Positions 54,201 through 62,413 of a stretch of 64,000 nt of DNA are shown piece by piece. Source of the stretch: Massilia sp. CFBP 13721 (lineage in GTDB: Bacteria > Pseudomonadota > Gammaproteobacteria > Burkholderiales > Burkholderiaceae_D). Position numbers and translations under genes: made by a program. Numbering within the stretch: position 1 is the first letter of the stretch; every line of letters begins with the position of its first letter. The notes under the pieces were generated by a model. It saw only the letters and a program-made list of their open reading frames with translations. It was not told where the DNA came from and did not search any database. Where the stretch lies: positions 68,982 to 132,981 of the forward strand of contig NZ_JACYUY010000013.1 in NCBI RefSeq assembly GCF_014842025.1. The letters are read 5' to 3'.

Positions 54201-56615
54201 ATGCCGGCACCGCTGGAAGAGGGCGCCGAGGAGCCGCCATTCGATGTTGTCTCCGACGACGTCGCGTTCGCTGTGGCGCAAGACGAGCAGGCACAGGACG
54301 AACACGCGCCGGAAGCGCAACCGGAACTGGCAGTGGAATCTACGCCGCAGCCGGAAGCGATCGCGCGCAGCCTCGCCCTGCCGGCCGACAGCGGCGCGCC
54401 GGCGGCCGAACCCGTGCTGCACGACGAGCTCGATCCCGACCTGCTGCCGGTGTTCCTGGAAGAGGCGGCCGACCTGCTGCCCCAGATCGGCAACGGCCTG
54501 CGCCAGTGGCAGCACAATCCGCACGACCCGGCGCCGGCGCAAGGTTTATTACGCACGCTGCACACCGTGAAAGGCAGCGCGCGCATGGCCGGCGCGATGC
54601 GCATCGGCCAGCACACCCATGAGCTGGAAACGCAAGTCGAGAACATGGTGCATGCGGGGACGACGCTGCCTGCAGCGTTCGACGAGCTGATGGCCAACTA
54701 CGACACCGCGCTGGCGCTGTTCGAACAGCTGGTGCAGCCGGCCCAGGCCCCCGAACCCGAGGTGCCCGCGGACGAGGCGCCGTTGGCGCTCGAGCCCGCG
54801 GCGGAAGTGCGCACGCCGCTGGTGCGCGTGCGCGCCGACATCCTCGACCGCCTGGTGACCCAGGCCGGCGAAGTCTCGATCACGCGCTCGAAACTGGAAA
54901 ACCAGATGGGCGTGCTGAAAGGCGCTTTAAGCGATTTCTCGGACAACCTGGGGCGCCTGCGGCGCCAGTTGCGCGAAGTCGAAATGCAGGCCGAATCGCA
55001 GATCGCCTCGCGCATGTCGATCGCCGGCGAACGCGAATTCGATCCGCTCGAATTCGACCGCTTTACGCGCCTGCAGGAACTCACGCGCATGATGGCCGAG
55101 AGCGTGAACGACGTCGCTTCCTTCCACGAGTCGCTTTCGCGCACGGTCGACGGCGCCGGCGAAGAACTGGCTGCCCAGTCGCGCATGACGCGCGACCTGC
55201 AGCGCGACCTGATGCGGGTGCGCATGGTGCCCTTCGCCAGCCTGTCCGAGCGCCTGTTTCGGGTCGCGCGCCAGACCGCCAAGGAAACCGACAAGCGCGT
55301 TAACCTCGATATCCGCGGCGGCGCCGTCGAGATCGACCGCAGCGTGCTGGAACAGATGGCCGCCCCCTTCGAACACCTGCTGCGCAACGCCATCGTCCAC
55401 GGCATCGAAGCGCGTGACGAACGTGCGACCGCGGGCAAGCCCGAAACCGGCGAACTGCTGGTGCAGGTCAGCCAGCAGGGCAACGAGGTCGTGCTGCAGT
55501 TCGGCGACGATGGCGCCGGTCTCGACCTGGAACGCATCCGCGCCAAGGCAAAAACATCAGGCCTGGTCGCGCAGGATGCGGCGCTGCCAGACAACGAGGC
55601 GGCGGAACTGATTTTCGCGCCCGGCTTTTCGACCGCCGATACGCTGACCGAACTGGCCGGACGCGGCGTCGGCATGGACGTGGTGCGCTCGGAGGCGCAA
55701 GCGCTGGGGGGCAGGGTGACGATCGACACCAACGCTGGCCAGGGCACGCGCTTCACGATCCGCCTGCCGCTGACGCTGGCGGTAACGCAGGTGGTGCTGG
55801 TATCGAGTGCCGGCAAAACCTATGCGCTGCCCTCGACCCTGGTCGAGCAGGTGGTGCAGGTGCGCGAGCCGGAGCTGGCCGCCGCTTTTGACGCCGGCAC
55901 GATCGAGGCGGGCGGGCAGGTGCTGGCGTTTCACTACCTGCCGGCGCTGCTGGGCGAGGGTGACCGCTTCGAGCCGGGCCTGCGTTCGCGTCCGCTGCTG
56001 GTGCTGCACAGCGCCGGCGAGCGCATCGCGCTGCAGGTCGACGAGGTGCTCGGCAACCGCGAGGTCGTCATCAAGAACCTCGGACCGCAGCTGGCGCGGG
56101 TGCCGGGCATTGCCGGCGCCACCGTGCTCGGTAGCGGAGACATCGTCCTGATCCTCAATCCGCTGGCGCTGGGCCGCAACGCCGGCGCGGCCGCGGTCGC
56201 GCCGGCGCCGGCCAGCCAGCCGGTCCCTGTGCAGCGCCCGACGGTAATGGTGGTCGACGATTCGCTCACCGTGCGCCGCGTGACCCAGCGCCTGCTCGAG
56301 CGCGAGGGGTATCGCGTGGCGCTGGCCAAGGATGGCGTCGACGCGCTGGCGCAGCTGCCGCAAGTGCGGCCGGACTTGATGCTGGTCGATATCGAAATGC
56401 CGCGCATGGACGGCTTCGACCTGGTGCGCCACGTGCGCGGCGACGCCGCCACCACCACGCTGCCGATCATCATGATCACCTCGCGCACGGCCGATAAGCA
56501 TCGCAACGTCGCACTCGGGCTGGGCGTGAATGCTTATTTCGGCAAGCCGTTCCAGGAGCCGGTGTTGTTGGGGGCGATTGCGGGCTTGTTGAATGGTGAG
56601 ATGCCGGAACCGTGA
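51279..56615 (+). CDS. chpA: ChpA/PilL hybrid chemosensory kinase (1,778 aa)
   Basis: Multi-Hpt histidine kinase of the Pil-Chp pathway. Canonical Hpt sites are HTLKGSARM with His642 and HTVKGSARM with His1095. A third, HTLAGSSGA (His816), has Ala in place of the conserved Lys. Degenerate Hpt-like segments occur near His56 (HQAHGAL) and residue 486 (HQIQGAL). The CheA-type core follows: dimerisation helices, an ATPase domain with EHLLRNAIVHGIEA (from ~1365), GDDGAGLDL and GRGVGMDVV, then a CheW-like domain. A C-terminal receiver has Asp1660-Asp1661 and phospho-acceptor Asp1704 in VDIEMPRMDG. It is shorter than the Pseudomonas ChpA (about 2,500 aa), with fewer phosphotransfer domains. It follows pilJ by 13 bp and ends the operon; no pilK methyltransferase or chpB esterase follows. 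Confidence 0.95.
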   Translation: MNVPSPAPAFDTGPLSWVIGEIRGALERSGSALLDAATRSNEAQPTLLLHAKTHLHQAHGALQMVDVEGVGLLTAAAERALDRFKERTLDCTPENAQVVRAAFGAIGEYLDELVAGSAPQPLRLFAYYRALQELLGAERIHPSDLLNVDSARTIDLADAVDAAPDYAACRAQFEKSLLPYLKSPDAAAQRQHAGALAAAIAPLAVNGPDAQARTAWRALHAVATLVADGMLAGDLYVKQLFGQINLQLRRLAQGQAGLPESMLRDALFFIACAREADGDAAQLRRAFGLDGAVPPDYAERRYGKVDPGALKQAKEALARAQAGWDQLASHADAQGEADFKAALATLAGTGEQLGAPALAQLLHQLEWAALESLAAGRGEQLGLEMAAALLFVEHGLEQVRRLPDDFIRQAELMGQRLLALAAGETLPAAPDWQNALARRIGQGQTVAVLAGEIKSGLRQVEKLLDEYYDDPQHKRGALVAADPVLHQIQGALSILDQEAASRTAHHVRDAVADLADGDGDLEAQAGALHNIARNIGALGFFTDMLAQNSDSAQSRFIFDDEAGLLRELSFEQMSAAQEAVVVPEVAESKSAESEPAGIDAELLEIFVAEAGEVLDTIAATVPALRHTPQAQDALTIVRRAFHTLKGSARMVSLDAFAAAGAALERVMNVWLADGRAATADLLDLVDHAHAALTPWVAELAAHGASERTGAELVAAAERVAAGAAFAEVPAESMVEPEAFEQHEAASNVFALPTATRPGPAADENMHRVGALEIPLALYNIYVAETDELLRLLERDFGEWRHEAGRPASSEALTAAHTLAGSSGAVGFLALRDLAQALETALEMLAVPLPNPAPVLSPAQHDVLDAALARVRQMLQAFGRDELAEAQPEMLAQLDALCQALAQQQAAAAYGDAGADLTRQLDALFAQAYESLLADPPVIEKAGQPVEATPATNAAVDDDLFGLDFDALFDSPQAHMPAPLEEGAEEPPFDVVSDDVAFAVAQDEQAQDEHAPEAQPELAVESTPQPEAIARSLALPADSGAPAAEPVLHDELDPDLLPVFLEEAADLLPQIGNGLRQWQHNPHDPAPAQGLLRTLHTVKGSARMAGAMRIGQHTHELETQVENMVHAGTTLPAAFDELMANYDTALALFEQLVQPAQAPEPEVPADEAPLALEPAAEVRTPLVRVRADILDRLVTQAGEVSITRSKLENQMGVLKGALSDFSDNLGRLRRQLREVEMQAESQIASRMSIAGEREFDPLEFDRFTRLQELTRMMAESVNDVASFHESLSRTVDGAGEELAAQSRMTRDLQRDLMRVRMVPFASLSERLFRVARQTAKETDKRVNLDIRGGAVEIDRSVLEQMAAPFEHLLRNAIVHGIEARDERATAGKPETGELLVQVSQQGNEVVLQFGDDGAGLDLERIRAKAKTSGLVAQDAALPDNEAAELIFAPGFSTADTLTELAGRGVGMDVVRSEAQALGGRVTIDTNAGQGTRFTIRLPLTLAVTQVVLVSSAGKTYALPSTLVEQVVQVREPELAAAFDAGTIEAGGQVLAFHYLPALLGEGDRFEPGLRSRPLLVLHSAGERIALQVDEVLGNREVVIKNLGPQLARVPGIAGATVLGSGDIVLILNPLALGRNAGAAAVAPAPASQPVPVQRPTVMVVDDSLTVRRVTQRLLEREGYRVALAKDGVDALAQLPQVRPDLMLVDIEMPRMDGFDLVRHVRGDAATTTLPIIMITSRTADKHRNVALGLGVNAYFGKPFQEPVLLGAIAGLLNGEMPEP

Positions 56616-56640
56616 ATGTCGAAACAGGTGATCCACACCC

Positions 56641-56749
56641 GTAAGGTGGGCGGGTCTCCCGCCCACGCGTTCAACCAACGCAAGATCTGCAGGTGCGCCT
56701 ACTCAAACTTCACCTATCACCGCGTGGGCGGGAGACCCGCCCACCTTAC
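56641..56749. repeat. Palindromic intergenic repeat, copy E (perfect 29-bp arms)
   Basis: The 29-bp arm at 56641-56669 (GTAAGGTGGGCGGG... to ...GCCCACGCG) is exactly complementary to 56721-56749. Each arm also contains a self-complementary GGGCGGG/CCCGCCC core, so a three-way or cruciform fold is possible. The 51-bp middle is unrelated to other copies. It lies between convergent chpA and phrB and could end transcription of either. Confidence 0.92.
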
Positions 56750-56755
56750 GTCCTG

Positions 56756-58228
56756 CTAATCGCTGTCCGGCTGTGCTGCCTTCACCACTGCAAACCGTTC
56801 CAGCGTCCGCTGCCTTGCCTCCGCATGATCGACAATCGGCGCCGGATAATCCCGCCCCAACACAACCCCGCACGCTGCCAGTTCATCCGCCGGCACCAGC
56901 CATGGCGCATGAATGTCGCGCGCATCGAGCCTGGCCAATTGCGGCAAGTACTGCCGGATGAATGCCCCCTGCCGGTCGAACTTCTGCGACTGCGTGGTCG
57001 GATTGAAAATCCGGAACCATGGCTGCGCATCGCACCCGGTCGACGCCGCCCACTGCCAGCCGCCGACGTTCGAGGCCAGGTCGTAATCGTTCAGCTGGCG
57101 CGCGAAATAACGTTCGCCCCAGCGCCAGTCCATCCCGAGATCTTTTACTAAAAAGCTGGCCGTTACCATGCGCAGGCGGTTGTGCATGAAACCGGTGCTG
57201 TTCAGTTGCGTCATGGCCGCGTCCACCAGCGGATAGCCGGTACGGCCTGCGCACCAGGCCGCGAACAGCGCCGCGGCATGCTCGCCCGCTTCCCAGGCGA
57301 CAGCGTCAAAAGCCGGCTTGAACGCCTGCTGCGCGATGTGCGGATGGTGGAACAGGATCATCGCGTAGAAATCGCGCCAGACCAGTTCCGACAGCCATAC
57401 CGGCGCACCCGCGCCGCCGGCGCCGTTGGCCATCATCTGGCGCAAGGTGCGCACCAGGTGGCGCACCGAGGTCGTGCCGAAGCGCAGGTGGATCGACAGG
57501 CGCGAGGTCGCATCCTGCATCGGAAAATCGCGTGCCGTGCCGTAGTCGGCCAGGCGCGGCAGGAAGTCTTCGAACAGCCGGGTCGCGCCATCCATGCCCG
57601 GCGGGGCGGGCAGGGGGCCGTCGTCGAAACCGAGGTCGGCGAGACTGGGCAATGGCGATTCTGGAACCGCTGCGAAGCCGGCCGCATACGGTTCGATCAT
57701 CCACGGCGCGGCCGCCTGCGGCTGCGCGTTCAGGCGCTTGAGCCAGGCATTCTTATAAGGGGTAAAGACACCGTAAATGCCACCGGCCAGCGTCAGCACC
57801 TCGCTTTTTTCGAAGATGACCTGGTCCTTGAAGCGGAGCAGGGTGCGCCCGTCGCGCCCGAGCGCCTCGGCCACCGCCGCGTCGCGCGCGATCGCGTCCG
57901 GCTCGTAGTCGTCGTTGACGTAGACGGCGCCGGCGCCGAGTTCGGCCGCCAGGCGCGGGATGCATGCGCGCGCCGCGCCGTGGCGCACGAGCAGGCCGCC
58001 GCCGAGCTTGCGCAACTCCGCATCCAGTTCACCCAGGCTGGCGTGGATGAAACGCACCCGGCGGTCATCCCGCGGCAGGCCGGCCAGGATGTCGCTATCG
58101 AACACGAAGACACAATAGACGGCGCCACCCTGTTGCACCGCGTCCGCCAGCGCATGATGCAGCGCTGCATGGTCGAAAGCGCGCAGGTCGCGGCGTAACC
58201 AGACGAGGGACTTGCTTATCGGAATCAT
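56756..58228 (-). CDS. phrB: Deoxyribodipyrimidine photolyase
   Basis: Light-driven FAD enzyme repairing cyclobutane pyrimidine dimers. The ~490-residue protein has the N-terminal photolyase domain SLVWLRRDLRAFDHAAL and the C-terminal FAD domain. The latter carries LSIHLRFGTTSVRHLV, WLSELVWRDFYAMIL, the TGYPLVDAAMTQLNSTGFMHNRLRMVTASFLVKDL region, DWRWGERYFARQLNDYDLASNVGGWQW and the late NPTTQSQKFD. It belongs to the class I CPD photolyase group by these motifs. ATG 58228 is chosen; a TTG at 58243 would add five residues. It is convergent with chpA across a long palindrome. Confidence 0.95.
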   Translation of the reverse strand: MIPISKSLVWLRRDLRAFDHAALHHALADAVQQGGAVYCVFVFDSDILAGLPRDDRRVRFIHASLGELDAELRKLGGGLLVRHGAARACIPRLAAELGAGAVYVNDDYEPDAIARDAAVAEALGRDGRTLLRFKDQVIFEKSEVLTLAGGIYGVFTPYKNAWLKRLNAQPQAAAPWMIEPYAAGFAAVPESPLPSLADLGFDDGPLPAPPGMDGATRLFEDFLPRLADYGTARDFPMQDATSRLSIHLRFGTTSVRHLVRTLRQMMANGAGGAGAPVWLSELVWRDFYAMILFHHPHIAQQAFKPAFDAVAWEAGEHAAALFAAWCAGRTGYPLVDAAMTQLNSTGFMHNRLRMVTASFLVKDLGMDWRWGERYFARQLNDYDLASNVGGWQWAASTGCDAQPWFRIFNPTTQSQKFDRQGAFIRQYLPQLARLDARDIHAPWLVPADELAACGVVLGRDYPAPIVDHAEARQRTLERFAVVKAAQPDSD

Positions 58229-58373
58229 CGTGTTTTCAGTCAACAGGGCGGGCTATTTTACGGGCTAGGATCGAACCGTTGCGCCAGGTAAGCGAGTCGT
58301 TTGCGGGACTGCCGTATCTCGCCTGTTACCACGCGCGCAACGACGCTTCCGATGGCCGGTCGCGCGTTTCAGT

Positions 58374-58380
58374 GTAAACT
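58374..58380 (+). promoter_or_regulatory. Possible promoter -10 upstream of the algH-ruvX-pyr genes
   Basis: A GTAAACT hexamer region (TAAACT at 58375-58380) lies ~140 bp before the algH-like start, in the 276-bp gap separating it from divergently read phrB. No convincing -35 box is present at 17 bp. This gap is otherwise unremarkable. Support is weak. Confidence 0.2.
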
Positions 58381-58519
58381 ATCGAAAAGCCTAATGTTGT
58401 TGTCTGGATACTAGTAGTCAAACACGGGGCTTCGGGAAACCGCGGCGGGTGGACGATCCAACGCGCGGCCGGTCGATCGAGGTTCTCCCAGAGAGCGAGC
58501 CAAAACTGAGAGTCAGCGT

Positions 58520-59173
58520 ATGAAGAAAAGCAAAATCGGCACAACTGCGCCCATGGCCGGCCTGCCGCAGGGGAGCGAAACCCTCGGCAATATCGGTCCG
58601 GCACCATCTGGGTTGAACTTGGCCAATCATTTCCTCATCGCCATGCCTTCCATGGAAGACCCGATCTTCGGCGGTGCTGTGGTGTACGTCTGCGAGCACA
58701 ACGAAAAAGGCGTGCTTGGCGTCGTCATCAACAAACCCACCGACATGACGATGGAAGTGCTGTTCGACCGCATCGACCTGAAAGTGGCCGAGGGTTTACG
58801 TTCGCATGTGGTCGACGAGCCGATCATGTTCGGCGGCCCGGTCCAGGACGACCGCGGCTTCGTGCTGCACAGCCCGAGCGGACGCTATTCGTCGTCGCTG
58901 AACGTGACCAGCGAGGTCGCGTTCACCACCTCGATCGACGTGCTCGAGGCGGTGGCCAGCGGCGCCGGTCCCAAGCGCATGCTGGTGTCGATCGGCTATG
59001 CCGGCTGGAGCCCCGGCCAGCTCGAGGAAGAACTCTCGCGCAATGGCTGGCTCACGGTCGGCGCCGATGCCCACGTGCTGTTCGACCTGCCGATCGAGGA
59101 GCGCTACAACGCCGCCATCAAACTGCTGGGCATCGACCCGATGATGCTCGCCACCGAGGCCGGCCATGCGTAA
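58520..59173 (+). CDS. algH: YqgE/AlgH family protein
   Basis: A 217-residue cytoplasmic protein of the UPF0301 family, named for a Pseudomonas alginate-regulation locus; the biochemical role is unknown. Family marks are LANHFLIAMPSMEDPIFGGAVVYVCEHNEKGVLGVVINKP, spanning about residues 34-73, then MFGGPVQDDRGFVLH and the GYAGWSPGQLEEEL motif. The N-terminal ~30 residues before LANHF are extra compared with the shortest homologues; ATG 58553 is an alternative start. It is followed 14 bp later by ruvX, the usual yqgE-yqgF pair. Confidence 0.95.
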   Translation: MKKSKIGTTAPMAGLPQGSETLGNIGPAPSGLNLANHFLIAMPSMEDPIFGGAVVYVCEHNEKGVLGVVINKPTDMTMEVLFDRIDLKVAEGLRSHVVDEPIMFGGPVQDDRGFVLHSPSGRYSSSLNVTSEVAFTTSIDVLEAVASGAGPKRMLVSIGYAGWSPGQLEEELSRNGWLTVGADAHVLFDLPIEERYNAAIKLLGIDPMMLATEAGHA

Positions 59174-59187
59174 CGTGGCCGATATCG

Positions 59188-59580
59188 ATGGTTGATATCG
59201 TTCTCGGGTTCGACTTCGGCATCAAGCGTATCGGCATCGCGATGGGCAATACGCTCACCGGGCAGGCCCAGCCCCTTACCGTCATCAAGGCCATCGACAA
59301 CGCCACCCGTTTCGACACCATCGGCAAGCTGATCGACGAATGGCGCCCGGCGCGCCTCGTCGTCGGCGAGCCGCGCCATCCCGACGGCGCCGAGCACGAC
59401 ATGACCCTGCGCGCGCGCCGCTTCGCCAACCAGCTGCACGGACGTTTCAATCTCCCGGTCGCGCTGGTCGACGAGCGCTACTCGTCGGTCGTGATCCCCG
59501 CCAAGCGCGGCGAGATCATCGACGCCAAGGCCGCCGCCATTATTTTGCAACAGTACTTTGACGACCATGCCAACAACTAA
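59188..59580 (+). CDS. ruvX: YqgF/RuvX putative Holliday-junction resolvase
   Basis: RNase H-fold nuclease also implicated in 16S rRNA 5'-end maturation. The 130-residue protein has the first catalytic Asp9 in GFDFGIKRIG, the LVVGEPRHPDG motif with its Glu, and the DERYSSV motif with a further acidic residue, all expected of active members. It lies between algH and pyrR and overlaps the pyrR ATG by 14 bp, so the genes are probably one transcript. Confidence 0.96.
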   Translation: MVDIVLGFDFGIKRIGIAMGNTLTGQAQPLTVIKAIDNATRFDTIGKLIDEWRPARLVVGEPRHPDGAEHDMTLRARRFANQLHGRFNLPVALVDERYSSVVIPAKRGEIIDAKAAAIILQQYFDDHANN

Positions 59581-60109
59581 TCAAGACTTCGATGCCGAAG
59601 CGCTGTACCGCGCGCTGCTCGAACAGGTGCGTGCCGGCCTTGCCAGCGTGCCCGAATTTCGCGACAACGCCGCCATCGTCGGCATCCATTCGGGCGGCGC
59701 CTGGCTGGCCGAGCGACTCGCGGCCGACCTCGACCTCAAAGCGCGCCTCGGCTTCATCGACGTCTCGTTCTACCGCGACGACTATGCCAGGAAGGGCCTG
59801 CATCCGGACGTGAAGCCGACCCATATCGGCTTCAACGTCGACGGCGCCACCATCCTGCTGGTCGACGACGTGCTGTATACCGGCCGCACCACGCGCGCCG
59901 CGATCAACGTGCTGTTCGACTATGGCCGTCCGGCCTGCATCAAGCTGGCGGCGCTGGCCGACCGCGGCGGCCGCGAATTGCCGGTGGCGCCCGACTTCGT
60001 CGGCGTGACCACCACGCTGGCCAACAACCAGCTGCTGTCGCTGGCGCGCGACGCGGCCGGTCAACTCTCGCTCACGATCGAAGAAGACAATGCCGATTCT
60101 GCACAATAA
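59567..60109 (+). CDS. pyrR: PyrR-type bifunctional regulator/uracil phosphoribosyltransferase
   Basis: A 180-residue PRTase-fold protein. The PRPP-binding motif [17 protein letters not shown] lies at about residues 96-112, with [14 protein letters not shown] earlier and [11 protein letters not shown] marking the PyrR branch. In Bacillus PyrR controls pyr mRNA attenuation. In Gram-negatives its regulatory role is less clear, and it may act as a uracil phosphoribosyltransferase. ATG 59567 is used; a TTG at 59558 would add three residues. It overlaps ruvX by 14 bp and pyrB by 20 bp, showing tight coupling. I see no Bacillus-type PyrR attenuator in this operon. Confidence 0.94.
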   Translation: MPTTNQDFDAEALYRALLEQVRAGLASVPEFRDNAAIVGIHSGGAWLAERLAADLDLKARLGFIDVSFYRDDYARKGLHPDVKPTHIGFNVDGATILLVDDVLYTGRTTRAAINVLFDYGRPACIKLAALADRGGRELPVAPDFVGVTTTLANNQLLSLARDAAGQLSLTIEEDNADSAQ

Positions 60110-61067
60110 TCCGCAACTGACCAGGAACGGCGAGCTGCAGCACCTGCTCACCATCGAAGGCCTGCCCAAGGCGATCATCAACCACATCCTCGACACCGCG
60201 CAGAGTTTCGTCGGCATCTCCGACCGCGAAGTGAAAAAGGTGCCGCTGATGCGCGGTAAAAGCGTGTTCAACCTGTTCTTCGAGAACAGCACGCGCACCC
60301 GCACCACCTTCGAGATCGCCTCCAAGCGCCTGTCGGCCGACGTCATCAACCTCAACATCCAGGCGTCGTCGACGACCAAGGGCGAATCGCTGCTCGACAC
60401 CATCGATAACCTGGCAGCCATGCATGCCGACATGTTCGTGGTGCGCCACGCGCAGTCGGGTGCGCCCTACCTGATCGCCAAGCACCTGAACGACAGCGGC
60501 CGCAAGGAGATCCACGTCGTGAATGCCGGCGACGGGCGCCACGCGCACCCGACCCAGGGCCTGCTCGACATGTACACGATCCGCCACTACAAGCAGGATT
60601 TCACCAACCTGCGCGTGGCCATCGTCGGCGACATCCTGCACAGCCGGGTGGCGCGCTCGGACATCCACGCCTTGACCACGCTGGGCGTGCCGGAAGTGCG
60701 CGCCATCGGCCCGCAGACGCTGCTGCCGAGCGGCCTGGAACACATGGGTGTGCGCGTGTTCAACAACATGGACGAAGGCCTCAAGGATGTCGACGTCATC
60801 ATCATGCTGCGCCTGCAGAACGAACGCATGTCGGGCGCGCTGCTGCCTTCGGCCCAGGAATACTTCAAGAGCTATGGCCTGACGCCCGAGCGCCTGGCGT
60901 TGGCCAAGCCCGATGCGATCGTGATGCACCCGGGGCCGATGAACCGCGGCGTCGAGATCGATTCGGCGGTGGCCGATGGCAAGCAGGCCGTGATCCTGCC
61001 GCAGGTGACCTTCGGCATCGCGGTGCGCATGGCAGTGATGAGTATTTTGGCGGGAGGCCGGGTTTGA
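60090..61067 (+). CDS. pyrB: Aspartate carbamoyltransferase catalytic chain
   Basis: Joins carbamoyl phosphate and aspartate to form carbamoyl aspartate in pyrimidine synthesis. The 325-residue protein has the carbamoyl-phosphate site FFENSTRTR (residues 63-71), [35 protein letters not shown], and the late [12 protein letters not shown] loop. The N-terminal extension before LLTIEGL is like that of the Pseudomonas class A enzyme, which forms dodecamers with an inactive dihydroorotase. The gene directly after it is such a homologue, overlapping by 4 bp. There is no pyrI regulatory chain. Confidence 0.97.
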   Translation: MPILHNNPQLTRNGELQHLLTIEGLPKAIINHILDTAQSFVGISDREVKKVPLMRGKSVFNLFFENSTRTRTTFEIASKRLSADVINLNIQASSTTKGESLLDTIDNLAAMHADMFVVRHAQSGAPYLIAKHLNDSGRKEIHVVNAGDGRHAHPTQGLLDMYTIRHYKQDFTNLRVAIVGDILHSRVARSDIHALTTLGVPEVRAIGPQTLLPSGLEHMGVRVFNNMDEGLKDVDVIIMLRLQNERMSGALLPSAQEYFKSYGLTPERLALAKPDAIVMHPGPMNRGVEIDSAVADGKQAVILPQVTFGIAVRMAVMSILAGGRV

Positions 61068-62359
61068 ACTTCGCACGCATGCAACTCCATATCAAGAACG
61101 GGCGCCTGGTCGACCCGGCAAACGGCATCGACCGCGTCACCGACCTGTTCGTCGTCGACGGCAAGATCGCTGCGCTCGGCGCCGCCCCAAGCGGTTTCAG
61201 CGCCGACGACACCATCGACGCGACCGGCCTCGTGGTCGCCCCCGGCCTGGTCGACCTGTCGGCGCGCCTGCGCGAGCCGGGCTACGAATACAAGGCGACG
61301 CTGGAGTCGGAAATGCGCGCCGCGGTGCAGGGTGGCGTGACGACCCTGATCTGCCCGCCCGACACCGACCCGGTGCTGGACGAACCCGGCCTGGTCGAAA
61401 TGCTCAAGCACCGCGCGCGCAACCTCGATCTGGCCCATGTGCACCCACTGGGCGCGCTGACCATGGGCCTGAAAGGCGAGGCGCTGACCGAGATGGCCGA
61501 ACTGACCGAGGCCGGCTGCATCGGCTTTGCCCAGGCCGAAGTGCCGATCCTCGACACCAACGTCCTGCTGCGCGCGCTGCAGTACGCGAAAACCTTCGGT
61601 TACACCGTCTGGCTGCGCCCGCAGGATCCGCACATCGGCCGCGGCGGCGTCGCCCACAGCGGGCCGCTGGCCTCGCGCCTGGGCCTGTCCGGCGTGCCGG
61701 TGATGGCCGAAACCATTGCCCTGAACACGATCTTCGAGCTGGTGCGCTCGACCGGCGCGCGCGTCCACCTGTGCCGCATCTCGTCCGCCGCCGGCCTGGC
61801 GCTGGTGCGCGCGGCGAAAAAGGAAGGCTTGCCGGTCTCCTGCGACGTCGGCGTGCACCACCTGCACATGACCGACGCCGACATCGGCTTCTTCGATTCG
61901 AATGCGCGCCTGACCCCGCCGCTCAGGAGTGGCCGCGACCGCGATGCGATCACCGCCGGCCTGCTCGACGGCACGGTTGACGCGGTCTGCTCGGACCACA
62001 CCCCGGTCGACGACGACGAAAAGCTGCTGCCCTTCGCCGAAGCTTCGCCTGGCGCCACCGGCCTGGAATTGCTGCTGTCCCTGATGCTGAAATGGGCCGA
62101 AGAACAGCATGGCGCGGATGCCTTGCCGCAGGCGCTGGCGAAGATCACGCTGGACGCGGCGCGCATCGCCGGCCTGCCGGCCGGCCAGCTCGGCGTCGGC
62201 GCGCAGGCGGACATCGTGCTGTTCGATCCGGCGACGCGCTGGAAGGTGGAAGGCGCGGCGCTGGCCAGCCAGGGCAAGCACACACCCTTCCTCGGCTTCG
62301 AGCTGCCGGGGCAGGTGAAGGCGACCGTCGTCGACGGGCGCATCGCCTACCGGCGCTAA
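61064..62359 (+). CDS. pyrC': Inactive dihydroorotase homologue (PyrC', ATCase partner)
   Basis: A 431-residue amidohydrolase-fold protein of the class I dihydroorotase type that has lost its metal site. Active enzymes have D-x-H-x-H-x-R-x-P-G; here it reads [10 protein letters not shown], with Ser and Arg in place of the two His. The usual H-x-E-D strand reads LRPQDP, and the H-x-S-T strand reads CRISS, so later His ligands are missing too; the SDHTPVD motif remains. The family precedent is the Pseudomonas PyrC' that assembles with PyrB and is needed for ATCase activity or stability. The 4-bp overlap with pyrB fits stoichiometric assembly. A true pyrC must lie elsewhere in the genome. Confidence 0.93.
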   Translation: MNFARMQLHIKNGRLVDPANGIDRVTDLFVVDGKIAALGAAPSGFSADDTIDATGLVVAPGLVDLSARLREPGYEYKATLESEMRAAVQGGVTTLICPPDTDPVLDEPGLVEMLKHRARNLDLAHVHPLGALTMGLKGEALTEMAELTEAGCIGFAQAEVPILDTNVLLRALQYAKTFGYTVWLRPQDPHIGRGGVAHSGPLASRLGLSGVPVMAETIALNTIFELVRSTGARVHLCRISSAAGLALVRAAKKEGLPVSCDVGVHHLHMTDADIGFFDSNARLTPPLRSGRDRDAITAGLLDGTVDAVCSDHTPVDDDEKLLPFAEASPGATGLELLLSLMLKWAEEQHGADALPQALAKITLDAARIAGLPAGQLGVGAQADIVLFDPATRWKVEGAALASQGKHTPFLGFELPGQVKATVVDGRIAYRR

Positions 62360-62413
62360 TGTGCGCTCATTGGCGCTAAACGGTGCGCGGGGCGTCGGCC
62401 CCGCTTCCTCACT

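Noticed and set aside
59188..60109. PyrR-dependent attenuator in the pyr genes
   Set aside because: pyrR and pyrB overlap ruvX and each other by 14-20 bp, leaving no leader space for a Bacillus-type anti-antiterminator.
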